Assembly (NCBI GenBank): GCA_017938245.1
Contig: JAGBBX010000011.1
Location: 1 to 64,000, forward strand
Direction of reading: 5' to 3'
DNA from: Bacteroidaceae bacterium
GTDB taxonomy: Bacteria > Bacteroidota > Bacteroidia > Bacteroidales > Bacteroidaceae
DNA: 64,000 bases
Positions 16,043-28,765 of the stretch are shown here, piece after piece. Within the stretch, counting starts at the first letter, position 1. Each line of letters opens with the position of its first letter. A model generated the notes under the pieces. The model made no database searches. It was not told where the DNA came from and saw only the letters and a program-made list of their open reading frames with translations. A program made the translations under genes and the position numbers.

Positions 16043-17332
16043 CTAACTTCGTGGACGCTGAATTATTATCGAGATAACAAGTGCAAGCCCAACGCACATC
16101 GGGTAATAGAGATTGGGGATAATCTCCAATGGCGACACCGATGCAAGTCCCGAAGCCATAAGAAGCTGTGCGCCGTAAGGCAATACACCTTGCATAAAGC
16201 ACGATGTTGTATCAAGGAGACTCGCAGCCCTGCGGGGTGCAATACCGAATTTCTGCGAAATATCACGCGAAATAGCACCTACAGTAAGAATTGCAATGGT
16301 ATTATTAGCTGTGCACAAATTCGCAAGAGAGGTGAGCAAACAGATAGAAGCCTCCGCTACTCGACGCGAACGGATACGCAACGTAACAATGCGAATAAGA
16401 AAATCTATTCCACCATTTACTCGCACAATTTCGAGCAATCCTCCTGCAAGCATAGTCACTATTATCAGTTCGCACATCGAAGAGATACCTGTTCCACAAG
16501 CTGTAAAGAACCCTATAACATCGATATTACCACAAGAGAGTCCAATGATTCCTGCAACCAACGTTCCGGCTACAAGCACCAAAAGTACATTTACACCAAA
16601 CAGAGCCGCAACAATTACCACAAGATAAGGAATAACCTTTATAAAATCGGCAAAAGAGACCTCAGTCGAGGTTACATCGGCAAAAGATGCACCGCTGAAA
16701 GCATACAGTAGCAGCGTTACAATAGCAGCCGGCATAACAAGCCTTATATTCGACCTGAATTTAGAGCGCATAGAACACCCCTGTGTCTGTGTAGCCATAA
16801 TCGTAGTATCGGAGATAAAAGAGAGATTATCACCAAAGAAAGCACCACCCACCACAATAGCCACAAGCCACGCAACGCTGCAATCTATCTGCGCAGCAAG
16901 CTGTGTTACCACAGGGGTAAGAGCCACGATTGTTCCCACCGATGTACCTATCGACATCGAAATAAAGCAAGCTGCCACGAATATACCCGCAGGCAGGTAG
17001 TTGCTTGGAATAAAATGGAGCGTAAAGTTAACAGTAGCATCAACCGCCCCCATCTCCTTTGCAACAGCTGCAAAAGCTCCTGCGAGAACAAAAATCCATA
17101 CCATATACATTATACGTGTATCGGCTGCACCGCGCGAGAAACAATCGATACGCTCGTTCAAAGTATTACCACGAGTGATTGTAAGCGCATATACCGAGGC
17201 AACCACAAATGCCACAGCAATAGGAATACGGTAAAAGTCGCCGGCTACAATAGAACCGACAAGATATATAACAAGCAGGACTATTATAGGCGAGAGAGCC
17301 AGAAGCCCCTTCATCACATTCTTTCCAAACAT
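16043..17332 (-). CDS. NhaC-family Na+/H+ antiporter-like transporter
   Basis: Inner-membrane carrier with about eleven hydrophobic helices. FISMSIGTSVGTIVAL and GGAFFGDNLSFISDTTIMAT are the characteristic NhaC/ion-transporter superfamily motifs, including the GDN and SDTT residues. Members exchange Na+ for H+ or, in some cases, organic acids, so the substrate is not certain. I take the ATG at 17332, six bases after the upstream stop; a TTG two codons earlier (17338) is an alternative. It is the last gene of the mtaB operon. Confidence 0.82.
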   Translation of the reverse strand: MFGKNVMKGLLALSPIIVLLVIYLVGSIVAGDFYRIPIAVAFVVASVYALTITRGNTLNERIDCFSRGAADTRIMYMVWIFVLAGAFAAVAKEMGAVDATVNFTLHFIPSNYLPAGIFVAACFISMSIGTSVGTIVALTPVVTQLAAQIDCSVAWLVAIVVGGAFFGDNLSFISDTTIMATQTQGCSMRSKFRSNIRLVMPAAIVTLLLYAFSGASFADVTSTEVSFADFIKVIPYLVVIVAALFGVNVLLVLVAGTLVAGIIGLSCGNIDVIGFFTACGTGISSMCELIIVTMLAGGLLEIVRVNGGIDFLIRIVTLRIRSRRVAEASICLLTSLANLCTANNTIAILTVGAISRDISQKFGIAPRRAASLLDTTSCFMQGVLPYGAQLLMASGLASVSPLEIIPNLYYPMCVGLALVISIIIQRPRS

Positions 17333-17338
17333 AATCAA

Positions 17339-18043
17339 TTATTTATACAACAGGAATATACAAGGTATTTTAGAGAGGTCGGGCACACTGCCACTCCACT
17401 CTTTCAGTGTACGTGTACGCACATATTCATCGTCACACGTAAGATTAGCTGCGATACAAAGTTTCGTTTGAGGACGGCAATTCTTAATTATATCCTCTAT
17501 CATTTTACCATTACGATAAGGAGTTTCTATGAACAGTTGCGTCTGCTGCTCGTTATAGATGCGCTGCTCAAGCTGTTTCAGACGTCGCGCACGCTCCTCG
17601 GGTTTTATTGGCAAATAACCGTGAAAAGCGAAGCTCTGTCCATTGAATCCCGATGCCATCACCGAGAGGATTATGCTCGACGGCCCCACAAGAGGCACCA
17701 CTTTAAAGCCTTTACGCTGTGCAATAGCAACGACATCGGCACCGGGGTCGGCAACGGCAGGACAACCCGCCTCGGATATTACTCCCATCGGCTTACCATC
17801 GTGCAGAGGCTGAAGAAAACCTGCAATATCCTGCGGTGCTGTATGTTTGTTCAGTTCATAGAATTGCGACCCGTCAATATCGAATTTAGGGTCGGCCTGA
17901 CGCAGGAAACGACGCGCCGAGCGCACATTCTCCACTATAAAATGCCGTATACCCGAAATAATTTCTATATTATGAGCAGGAATCACCCTATCGAGCGGAG
18001 TATCGCCCAACGTTACAGGCAGAAGATACAATGCAGTTTCCAT
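17339..18043 (-). CDS. RsmI-like SAM-dependent methyltransferase
   Basis: Tetrapyrrole-methylase-fold protein of 234 residues. The motif SEAGCPAVADPGA (residues 90-102) and LVGPSSIILSVMASGF are those of RsmI, which 2'-O-methylates C1402 of 16S rRNA. The protein is shorter than full RsmI and its N-terminus (METALYLLPVTLGDTPLDRV) departs from the usual GTLYVVATPIGNL, as in a paralogous Bacteroidetes group. Methyl transfer to rRNA is therefore inference. It is 9 bp downstream of the DUF3267 gene. Confidence 0.8.
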   Translation of the reverse strand: METALYLLPVTLGDTPLDRVIPAHNIEIISGIRHFIVENVRSARRFLRQADPKFDIDGSQFYELNKHTAPQDIAGFLQPLHDGKPMGVISEAGCPAVADPGADVVAIAQRKGFKVVPLVGPSSIILSVMASGFNGQSFAFHGYLPIKPEERARRLKQLEQRIYNEQQTQLFIETPYRNGKMIEDIIKNCRPQTKLCIAANLTCDDEYVRTRTLKEWSGSVPDLSKIPCIFLLYK

Positions 18044-18052
18044 ATATTATAT

Positions 18053-18700
18053 TTAATCATTTTTCTTAACAAAAGCAACAAGACCACACTCTGTCGGATG
18101 GTCGAGATATACAACCTTTGCATTCTTTGGTCTATGTAACAATAGTCGTGCAACAATAAGTACATCCCCGGCACCGGCAAGTATCATCAGTTGCGACAAA
18201 ATCAACAACGGCACCCATCCTGTTATTGCGGCTATTATTCCCGGAATGAAACCCAAGACAATGGTAGGCATAAGAGCCCCTTTGATATACTCCCCTTTTG
18301 TCAATGGCGAAGAGCATGTACAATAGGGAGTAAGAGCCTGCCAGATAACACCGAACTCGATGCTTTTGCGCCCTTCAGCAGCAAAATGTCCCCAAGTAAT
18401 ACCGTGAATTAGTTCGTGCACAACTATCAACAGCAACATCAGCGCAATAAAAATCAACCCGATATAGGGCGAATATGTATTATCATTCGGTGTATAATCG
18501 TTGAAAAGATAATAAATAGCAAGAAACAGAAAGTTAATCGGCAAGATAACAAGGAGTCCTAAAATATTAACCAGCAGGATAGAAAAAAAGAGATTCTCGA
18601 CCTTGTAACCATCTTTCTCCATTAAGTGACACTTTTCTATAAATTTTTCTTTTCGACGCTGCTCACGTTTCGTCAGTTTACGTTCTTTTTTATCACTCAT
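18053..18700 (-). CDS. DUF3267 putative membrane zinc metallopeptidase
   Basis: Membrane protein of 215 residues with a basic, lysine-rich N-terminus, two helices at about 37-66, and the HExxH motif HELIHG (H95, E96, H99) at the end of a hydrophobic stretch, followed by two or three further helices. This is the layout of the DUF3267 'putative zincin peptidase' family. Whether it cleaves proteins in or near the membrane is not known. It lies 7 bp after the GT2 gene within the mtaB operon. Confidence 0.75.
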   Translation of the reverse strand: MSDKKERKLTKREQRRKEKFIEKCHLMEKDGYKVENLFFSILLVNILGLLVILPINFLFLAIYYLFNDYTPNDNTYSPYIGLIFIALMLLLIVVHELIHGITWGHFAAEGRKSIEFGVIWQALTPYCTCSSPLTKGEYIKGALMPTIVLGFIPGIIAAITGWVPLLILSQLMILAGAGDVLIVARLLLHRPKNAKVVYLDHPTECGLVAFVKKND

Positions 18701-18707
18701 AGTAACA

Positions 18708-19724
18708 TTATTTTAGTTTGGCAAAGTGTTTGCAATGGCAAGCATAGTACCGCCACAGAATTGAGAATCGGCTCCTCTCGGGAATATACTCCGTTAGCGT
18801 AGCGGCAAGATTCTCGTCCCTTTTTGCTGCATATTCACTCTTAATACGTTTAAACTCACGTCGGGCATTAATAACAGCCTTAAAATCGCCTATACACCCT
18901 GTGAGCAAGAATTTCAGAGCAGCCACATAATCAAGCACACAACGCACACGCATTACCGACGCAAGTTCCCTCTGTGGCAGATTCTTATAGAGCATAAGCA
19001 GATTATTTCTGAAATTGAGGAATGTCTTTCTTGGATTCGAGTAGTTAAGCGTAGCGCCACCAACGTGATAAACGACACTCTCGGGAACACACACGATGCG
19101 TCTGCCACGCGACCTCAATCGCCAACAGAGGTCAATCTCCTCCATATGCGCAAAGAAAGTGCCATCGAGTCCACCGACAGAACGAAAATCCTCGGCACGA
19201 ATCATCAGTGCCGCGCCTGTTGCCCAGAAAATATCGCTGGGCTCATTATACTGCCCCCTATCCTCCTCTACTGTATCAAAAATTCTGCCACGACAATAGG
19301 GATAGCCGTAACGGTCAATAAAACCACCCGATGCCCCTGCATATTCAAAATGCGTCTTACGCTTATAATCGAGCAGCTTCGGTTGACAAGCCGCGATAGT
19401 TCTATCAGCTTCCATTGTCGATAGCAGCGGATTAATCCAACCATCAGTAACCTCTACGTCCGAGTTTAGCAAGACAAAATATTCGGCATCCACATTTTGC
19501 AACGCCCTGTTATACCCCTCGGCAAACCCCCAATTCTTTTCCAACTTAATAAGCGGCACCGAAGGGAACTCACTACACAATACAGCCAACGACTCATCGG
19601 TCGAGGCATTATCGGCAACAATAACCTCGACATCCGTCCCGCTCCCCGCTATTACCGATGGTAAGAACCTACGCAGCATAGCTGCACCATTATAATTGAG
19701 TATGACTATTGCAATTTTCGTCAT
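18708..19724 (-). CDS. Glycosyltransferase family 2
   Basis: GT-A glycosyltransferase of 338 residues, separate from the capsule operon. IAIVILNYNGAAMLRRFLPS, VIVADNASTDESL and LLNSDVEVTDGW give the nucleotide- and metal-binding parts, and FFAHMEEIDLCWRLRSRGR the acceptor-side motif. It is of the rhamnosyltransferase-like type often found in LPS or capsule synthesis. Its ATG overlaps the mtaB stop codon by one base (TAATG), so it is translated from the same message as a tRNA-modification gene. Confidence 0.88.
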   Translation of the reverse strand: MTKIAIVILNYNGAAMLRRFLPSVIAGSGTDVEVIVADNASTDESLAVLCSEFPSVPLIKLEKNWGFAEGYNRALQNVDAEYFVLLNSDVEVTDGWINPLLSTMEADRTIAACQPKLLDYKRKTHFEYAGASGGFIDRYGYPYCRGRIFDTVEEDRGQYNEPSDIFWATGAALMIRAEDFRSVGGLDGTFFAHMEEIDLCWRLRSRGRRIVCVPESVVYHVGGATLNYSNPRKTFLNFRNNLLMLYKNLPQRELASVMRVRCVLDYVAALKFLLTGCIGDFKAVINARREFKRIKSEYAAKRDENLAATLTEYIPERSRFSILWRYYACHCKHFAKLK

Positions 19725-21055
19725 TATCCTGCACTTATTACCTCGTCGACCAACAGCGCCGAAGCATCCTCGTTAAAGCCACCTAATCGAACACGCACCT
19801 CACAATTTACAAATTCCTTGTTGTAAGGCATCTCGACACGTATATAATTCTCGGTAAAGCCACCCATAGGCATTCCCGCGCGAGGTTTCTCGAACAGAAC
19901 AACCGCCTCTTTTCCGCAGAAACGCTCGTAGAAGGCACGACGTTTCTCCTCGCTAAGCTCTATAAGCAGGCGGCTACGACGATGCTTCTCGGCAGGCGAT
20001 ACAACACCCTCTATCTTAAGCGCCTGTGTTCCGGGACGCTCAGAATAGCTGAACACGTGTAGCTGCGAAATATCCAAACCCTTTATAAAGTTATAAGCCT
20101 TCTCGAAAAGTTCCTCGGTCTCGCCCCTTGTACCAACAATAACATCGACACCAATAAAAGCATTGGGAAGTTTTTCGCGAACAGTGGCAATCTTCTGCGC
20201 AAAAAACCCGGTATCATAACGACGATGCATAAGTTTCAGCACCTCATCGCTGCCCGCTTGCAGAGGAATATGCAGATGCGGCATAAAGCTACGCGAGACA
20301 GCCATATAATCAATTATCTCATCGGTAATGAGGTTAGGTTCTATCGAAGATATACGATAACGCTCTATTCCCTCTACCTCATCGAGTGCCTTTACAAGAG
20401 AGACAAAACTCTCGCCTGTAGTCTTTCCAAAATCGCCAATGTTTACCCCCGTAATAACAATCTCCTTACCACCCTCCTCGGCAGCTTTCTTTGCCTGCGC
20501 CACGAGCGAAGCAATCTCGGGATTACGGCTTCGTCCACGTGCAAAAGGAATTGTACAATATGTGCAGAAGTAATCACAACCATCCTGCACCTTAAGAAAA
20601 TAGCGTGTACGGTCGCCACGCGAACAAGATGGTACAAAATTGCGCACATCTTTTGTGGGACGAGCATACCACTCACCCTCGCCATCGTGTTTCTGCAATG
20701 TACCAAGATGTTTCAATATATCACCTTTACGCTCGATACCAAGCACTACATCTACGCCAATCTCGGCTGCAAGTTTTTGTGGAGAGAGCTGAGCATAACA
20801 TCCCGTTACCACCACGTATGCCCCGGGGTGCTGTCGTATGAGTTTATGAATTGCCTGACGGCATTTTTTCTCGGCCTCCTGCGTTACGGCACAACTGTTT
20901 ATTATACAAATATCGGCCTGTTCTCCTCGACGAGCAGTACGTATTCCGGCCTCCTGCAATGTACGTTCAATCGTCGCCGTCTCCGAAAAGTTCAATTTGC
21001 AGCCCAAGGTGTAGTAGACCGCTTTTTTATCCTTAAATACAGTTTCGTCTATCAT
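19724..21055 (-). CDS. mtaB: tRNA (t6A37) methylthiotransferase
   Basis: Radical-SAM enzyme that converts t6A37 to ms2t6A37 in tRNAs reading ANN codons. The N-terminal UPF0004 domain has cysteines 19, 55 and 86 for one Fe-S cluster. The radical-SAM motif CDYFCTYC (C160, C164, C167) binds the second, and a TRAM domain closes the protein. I use the ATG at 21055 (443 residues), because an upstream in-frame ATG at 21091 lies only eleven bases from the TACCTTTG promoter element. First gene of a five-gene operon. Confidence 0.93.
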   Translation of the reverse strand: MIDETVFKDKKAVYYTLGCKLNFSETATIERTLQEAGIRTARRGEQADICIINSCAVTQEAEKKCRQAIHKLIRQHPGAYVVVTGCYAQLSPQKLAAEIGVDVVLGIERKGDILKHLGTLQKHDGEGEWYARPTKDVRNFVPSCSRGDRTRYFLKVQDGCDYFCTYCTIPFARGRSRNPEIASLVAQAKKAAEEGGKEIVITGVNIGDFGKTTGESFVSLVKALDEVEGIERYRISSIEPNLITDEIIDYMAVSRSFMPHLHIPLQAGSDEVLKLMHRRYDTGFFAQKIATVREKLPNAFIGVDVIVGTRGETEELFEKAYNFIKGLDISQLHVFSYSERPGTQALKIEGVVSPAEKHRRSRLLIELSEEKRRAFYERFCGKEAVVLFEKPRAGMPMGGFTENYIRVEMPYNKEFVNCEVRVRLGGFNEDASALLVDEVISAG

Positions 21056-21101
21056 ACTCTTTTTTTGGCAGTATCTCCTGTTTTTTGTCAAATACCAACT
21101 G

Positions 21102-21109
21102 CAAAGGTA
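21102..21109 (-). promoter_or_regulatory. -7 element of the mtaB operon promoter
   Basis: TACCTTTG on the minus strand, 47 bases before the ATG at 21055. Its position decides between the two possible mtaB starts. Confidence 0.6.
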
Positions 21110-21195
21110 CGAATTTTAGGCTCAGATGCATAACAATATAAAGATTATATTTATCTTTAAGATAGCAATATATAAATCGGAGGAATTGAGCATAT

Positions 21196-21220
21196 CAGTT
21201 CGCAGGTAAGCAGCGAACTG
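21196..21220. repeat. Hairpin, arms CAGTTCGC/GCGAACTG
   Basis: Eight-base perfect arms around a nine-base loop. It is the third of three stem-loops in the otherwise empty spacer 21121-21480. Confidence 0.45.
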
Positions 21221-21297
21221 TACTTTTACATTATGAATGTAGAGAACTATATGATATCGACAGACGGGACAATGAGAGTACCCATACGACATTTGAC

Positions 21298-21343
21298 ATA
21301 CAACAGCATTGGCGAACCGTTTGGTTCGCCAATGCTGTTGTAT
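21298..21343. repeat. Perfect 21-bp hairpin with GTTT loop
   Basis: Arms 21298-21318 and 21323-21343 are exact complements (outer ATACAACAGC, inner GGCGAACC). No T-run follows on either strand, so simple intrinsic termination is not obvious. Downstream of the small lipoprotein gene on the minus strand. Confidence 0.6.
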
Positions 21344-21390
21344 CACTGACAACTATCTGTATTTACCGATAGTTACTTTTGCTTAATCAA

Positions 21391-21463
21391 AAAAAGCGAA
21401 GTTATTGCCACAATCTCGTTTGTCCTATGTTGGACAATGAGATTGTTCGGCATATATAACTTC
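21391..21463 (-). terminator. Terminator of the small lipoprotein gene
   Basis: Right arm 21432-21463 pairs with left arm 21398-21425 through GAAGTTAT, TGCC, ACAATCTC and TTGTCC blocks with small bulges. On the minus strand the stem is followed by CTTTTTTTG. It begins 18 bases after the stop codon. An outer pair AGTTAC (21371-21376) / GTAACT (21467-21472) could extend it. Confidence 0.65.
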
Positions 21464-21480
21464 TCTGTAACTGTTCTGAA

Positions 21481-21690
21481 TTACTTAATAACCTCAGTAG
21501 CAACCTTGCCATCGTTCTCGGGACCGGGAACAGCAACGGGCAATACATCTGTTGCAGCAGCGGGAACTACGTCAGTAGCTGCGTTAGGGATTGTGTCTGT
21601 TGCAACAACCTCAGCCTTCTCAGTAGTAGCACCTGAACCACAAGCTGTCATAACAAGAGCCAAGCCGGCTACATAAATAAAATTCTTCAT
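21481..21690 (-). CDS. Small lipoprotein with Thr-Asp repeats
   Basis: Predicted lipoprotein of 69 residues. MKNFIYVAGLALVMTACGSG is a signal peptide with lipobox MTAC. The mature 50 residues contain three loosely repeated units around ATDTIPNA, ATDVVPAA and ATDVLPVA, low in complexity and probably unstructured. No family was recognised. It has its own promoter element (TACCTTTG at 21771-21764) and its own terminator, which supports real expression. It may be an abundant small envelope lipoprotein; a function cannot be given. Confidence 0.7.
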   Translation of the reverse strand: MKNFIYVAGLALVMTACGSGATTEKAEVVATDTIPNAATDVVPAAATDVLPVAVPGPENDGKVATEVIK

Positions 21691-21763
21691 AACAACAAAT
21701 AAAGTTTAAGTCTCGCCTACTCCCTTCATAGCGTTTCGGCAACCTCTCTTCTTAAAACGGGTG

Positions 21764-21771
21764 CAAAGGTA
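21764..21771 (-). promoter_or_regulatory. -7 element of the small lipoprotein gene
   Basis: TACCTTTG on the minus strand, 74 bases upstream of the ATG. No convincing -33 element. Confidence 0.5.
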
Positions 21772-21940
21772 CAACTTTTTATTTAAACATATTCATTTTA
21801 ATTGACTTTTTTTAGCTAAAAATATCATTTTTCACAAAAAACTGTAAACACAAGCATATAAACCATATTTTTTCATCACAAAAGGAAGCTATTTAACACA
21901 ATAAAGGCCAAATCTCGGTCAATTATTTTTCCTAACATCA

Positions 21941-21982
21941 AAATATTACCCGAACTTTCGCGCGAAAGTTCGGGTAATATTT
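21941..21982. terminator. Perfect 42-bp palindrome after the beta-galactosidase gene
   Basis: Exact symmetry about 21961/21962, outer AAATATTACCCG and centre TTTCGCGCGAAA. It lies 32 bases after the beta-galactosidase stop and probably terminates it. The rest of the spacer 21772-22013 is AT-rich with nothing else recognisable. Confidence 0.6.
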
Positions 21983-22013
21983 AATAAAATTATTTTAGAG
22001 ATAAGAGTATCTG

Positions 22014-26366
<4,353 letters not shown>

Positions 26367-26384
26367 TCAAAAATACACTGCGCA

Positions 26385-26416
26385 CAAAATTACAATACAT
26401 AACTAAATTAAGCAAA
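26385..26416 (-). promoter_or_regulatory. Promoter of the beta-galactosidase gene
   Basis: On the minus strand TTTG (26416-26413), 20 bases, then TAATTTTG (26392-26385): full match to the Bacteroidetes -33/-7 promoter, 52 bases before the ATG. Confidence 0.75.
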
Positions 26417-26512
26417 TATATACCAAAAATACATAAATCTACTTTTTTTTAATCTTTTTTTAATAAGCAGAGGGGATTTACAAGAAACAAATAAGCTAAA
26501 TAGCTCTATTTA

Positions 26513-26543
26513 TTTCAAATTCTGTAAAAATTAAGTAAATTTG
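26513..26543 (+). promoter_or_regulatory. Promoter of the S9 peptidase gene
   Basis: TTTC (26513-26516), 19 bases, then TAAATTTG (26536-26543), 58 bases before the ATG. Divergent from the beta-galactosidase promoter. Confidence 0.65.
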
Positions 26544-26601
26544 CATTTTTGCAATAAGCTGTAAGCTGCAAACAAAGAGACAAAATAAAACATTATAAAT
26601 T

Positions 26602-28722
26602 ATGAAAAGACATTCAATTATTATGGCAGCAATGTTAATGGCCGGAGCAGCTGTTACATCGTGTAGCGACGGTAATGACAAGGCGACTGCCCCTATCATC
26701 GGCAAAAAGCAGATGACAATAGAGAATCGTCGCCTCACCCCCGAGGCTCTTTGGGCAATGGGGCGCGTAGGCGCAGTGAGCGTATCGCCCGATGCACAGA
26801 GCGTGGTTTATGGTGTAAGCTACTACAGTGTAGAGCAGAACAAGAGCCATCACACGCTACACATTATGAACGCAGATGGTAGCAATCAGCGACTGCTAAC
26901 CACCACCGCAGCCAACGAGACAAGCGCTGCGTGGATTAAAGGAGGCACAAAAATCGCATTCCTCTCGAACGAGGGTGGCAGCAATCAGGTGTGGGAGATG
27001 AACCCCGACGGCAGCGGCCGCAAACAGCTATCGAATGAAGAGAGTGACATCGAAGGTTTCCTCTTCTCGCCCGACGAGACAAAAGTTATTCTCGTAAAAC
27101 GCATAAAGATTAAAGAGACAACAGCAGACGTTCATCCCGACCTTCCCCTTGCAAAGGGCTTTGTCGTGAACGACCTTATGTACAAACATTGGGACGAGTG
27201 GATAACCGATGCCCCCCACCCCTTCGTAGCAACATTCGATGGCAATGCAATAGCCACAGATGGCAAAGACCTTCTCGAAGGTACCGCCTACGACTGCCCC
27301 AACCGTCCCTTTGGCGGTACCGAGCAGCTCGCGTGGAGCCAAGACAGCAAGAAACTTGCATACGCCTGCAACAAAAAAACAGGACGCGACTACAGTGTCA
27401 GCACCGACACCGATATTTATCTGTTCGACTTTGAGAGCAACGAAACACAGAATCTGTGTAAATTGGACGATGCCCGCTCGAACTACGGTTATGACACAGC
27501 CCCCACCTTCTCGCCCGATGGCAATTACCTTGCGTGGCTCAGTATGAAACGCGACGGCTATGAGAGCGACCAGAATCGTTTGTGCATTATGAACCTCAAA
27601 AGCGGTGAGCAGAAGTACATCAGCGAAAAACCATTCGACAGCAACGTCGATAGTTACTGCTGGGCAAACGATGGCACAAGCCTCTATTTTACAGGCGTAT
27701 GGCACGGCGCATCAATGGTATATAATATAAATCTCAATGGCGAGTTGCAACAGCTCACAAGTGGCGACTACGACTATACCTCGATAGCAACCCTCGGCAG
27801 CAAGCTCATCGCCACACGTCAGAGTATGAGCTCGGCAACTGAGATTTTTGCAATGGAGCCTACAGCCAATGCTACTGTCACACAGCTTACACAGGAGAAC
27901 AAGCACTTGTACGACCAGATGGATTTTGGCAAGGTAGAGGCACGCTGGTGCACCACAACCGATGGCAAGCAGCTACACTCTTGGGTTATCTATCCTCCCC
28001 ATTTCGACCCCAACAAGAAGTACCCTACCCTCCTCTTCTGCGAGGGCGGCCCTCAATCGCCCGTCAGCCAGTTCTGGAGTTTCCGTTGGAACTTCCAGAT
28101 AATGGCAGCCAACGACTATATCATCATTGCTCCCAACCGTCGCGGCCTTCCCGGATTCGGCCTTGAGTGGAACGAGAAGATTAGCGGTGACTACGGCGGT
28201 CAGTGTATGCAAGACCTCTTTGCTGCCATCGATGACCTTTGCAAGGAGCCATACGTCGACACCGACCGTTTGGGTTGTGTAGGTGCCAGCTTCGGCGGAT
28301 TTACGGCTATGTGGATGGCAGGACACCACGAGAAGCGTTTCAAAGCATTCATTGCACACGACGGATTCTTCAATATGGAGCAGCAGTACTTCGAGACCGA
28401 GGAGAGCTGGTTCACAAATTGGGACCTCGGCGGTGCCCCCCACGAGAAGAATGCAAAGACACAGCACTCATACGCTAACTCACCCCACAAGTTCGTTGAC
28501 AAATGGGATACCCCCATCCTGCTCATTCACGGCGACCTCGACTACCGTATCCTCTCGTCACAGTCAATGGCAGCTTTCAACGCAGCAAAGCTCAAGGGTG
28601 TTCCCGCGCAGCTGCTACTGTTCCCCGACGAGAACCACTGGGTGCTTAAACCTCAGAACGGAATCTTGTGGCAACGCACATTCTTTGCTTGGCTCGACAA
28701 ATGGGTAAAGGGAGCGAAATAA
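26602..28722 (+). CDS. S9 family prolyl oligopeptidase, lipoprotein
   Basis: Serine peptidase of the DPP4/DPP5 type, 706 residues, which cleaves dipeptides or acyl-peptides from short substrates. A signal peptide with lipobox TSCS (about 18-21) predicts lipid anchoring in the envelope. A WD-like beta-propeller (about 50-440: VSPDAQSVVYGV, FSPDETKVILV, FSPDGNYLAWL) precedes the alpha/beta hydrolase with Ser563 in GASFGGF, Asp647 in HGDLDYR and His679 in DENHWV. The MFS transporter gene starts 43 bp later, suggesting that the products are imported by it. Confidence 0.93.
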   Translation: MKRHSIIMAAMLMAGAAVTSCSDGNDKATAPIIGKKQMTIENRRLTPEALWAMGRVGAVSVSPDAQSVVYGVSYYSVEQNKSHHTLHIMNADGSNQRLLTTTAANETSAAWIKGGTKIAFLSNEGGSNQVWEMNPDGSGRKQLSNEESDIEGFLFSPDETKVILVKRIKIKETTADVHPDLPLAKGFVVNDLMYKHWDEWITDAPHPFVATFDGNAIATDGKDLLEGTAYDCPNRPFGGTEQLAWSQDSKKLAYACNKKTGRDYSVSTDTDIYLFDFESNETQNLCKLDDARSNYGYDTAPTFSPDGNYLAWLSMKRDGYESDQNRLCIMNLKSGEQKYISEKPFDSNVDSYCWANDGTSLYFTGVWHGASMVYNINLNGELQQLTSGDYDYTSIATLGSKLIATRQSMSSATEIFAMEPTANATVTQLTQENKHLYDQMDFGKVEARWCTTTDGKQLHSWVIYPPHFDPNKKYPTLLFCEGGPQSPVSQFWSFRWNFQIMAANDYIIIAPNRRGLPGFGLEWNEKISGDYGGQCMQDLFAAIDDLCKEPYVDTDRLGCVGASFGGFTAMWMAGHHEKRFKAFIAHDGFFNMEQQYFETEESWFTNWDLGGAPHEKNAKTQHSYANSPHKFVDKWDTPILLIHGDLDYRILSSQSMAAFNAAKLKGVPAQLLLFPDENHWVLKPQNGILWQRTFFAWLDKWVKGAK

Positions 28723-28765
28723 AAGCACCTAAAAAGCACAAAATATCTAATAAAACATATTATCA

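Noticed and set aside
17015..18139. 374-codon forward frame across antiporter and methyltransferase genes
   Set aside because: Both opposite-strand genes have clear family motifs; the forward translation is low in recognisable features.
20225..21133. 302-codon forward frame opposite mtaB
   Set aside because: MtaB carries all Fe-S cysteines and a TRAM domain; the forward frame is its shadow.
27028..27705. 225-codon frame opposite the S9 peptidase gene
   Set aside because: Antisense of a propeller region; no signature.
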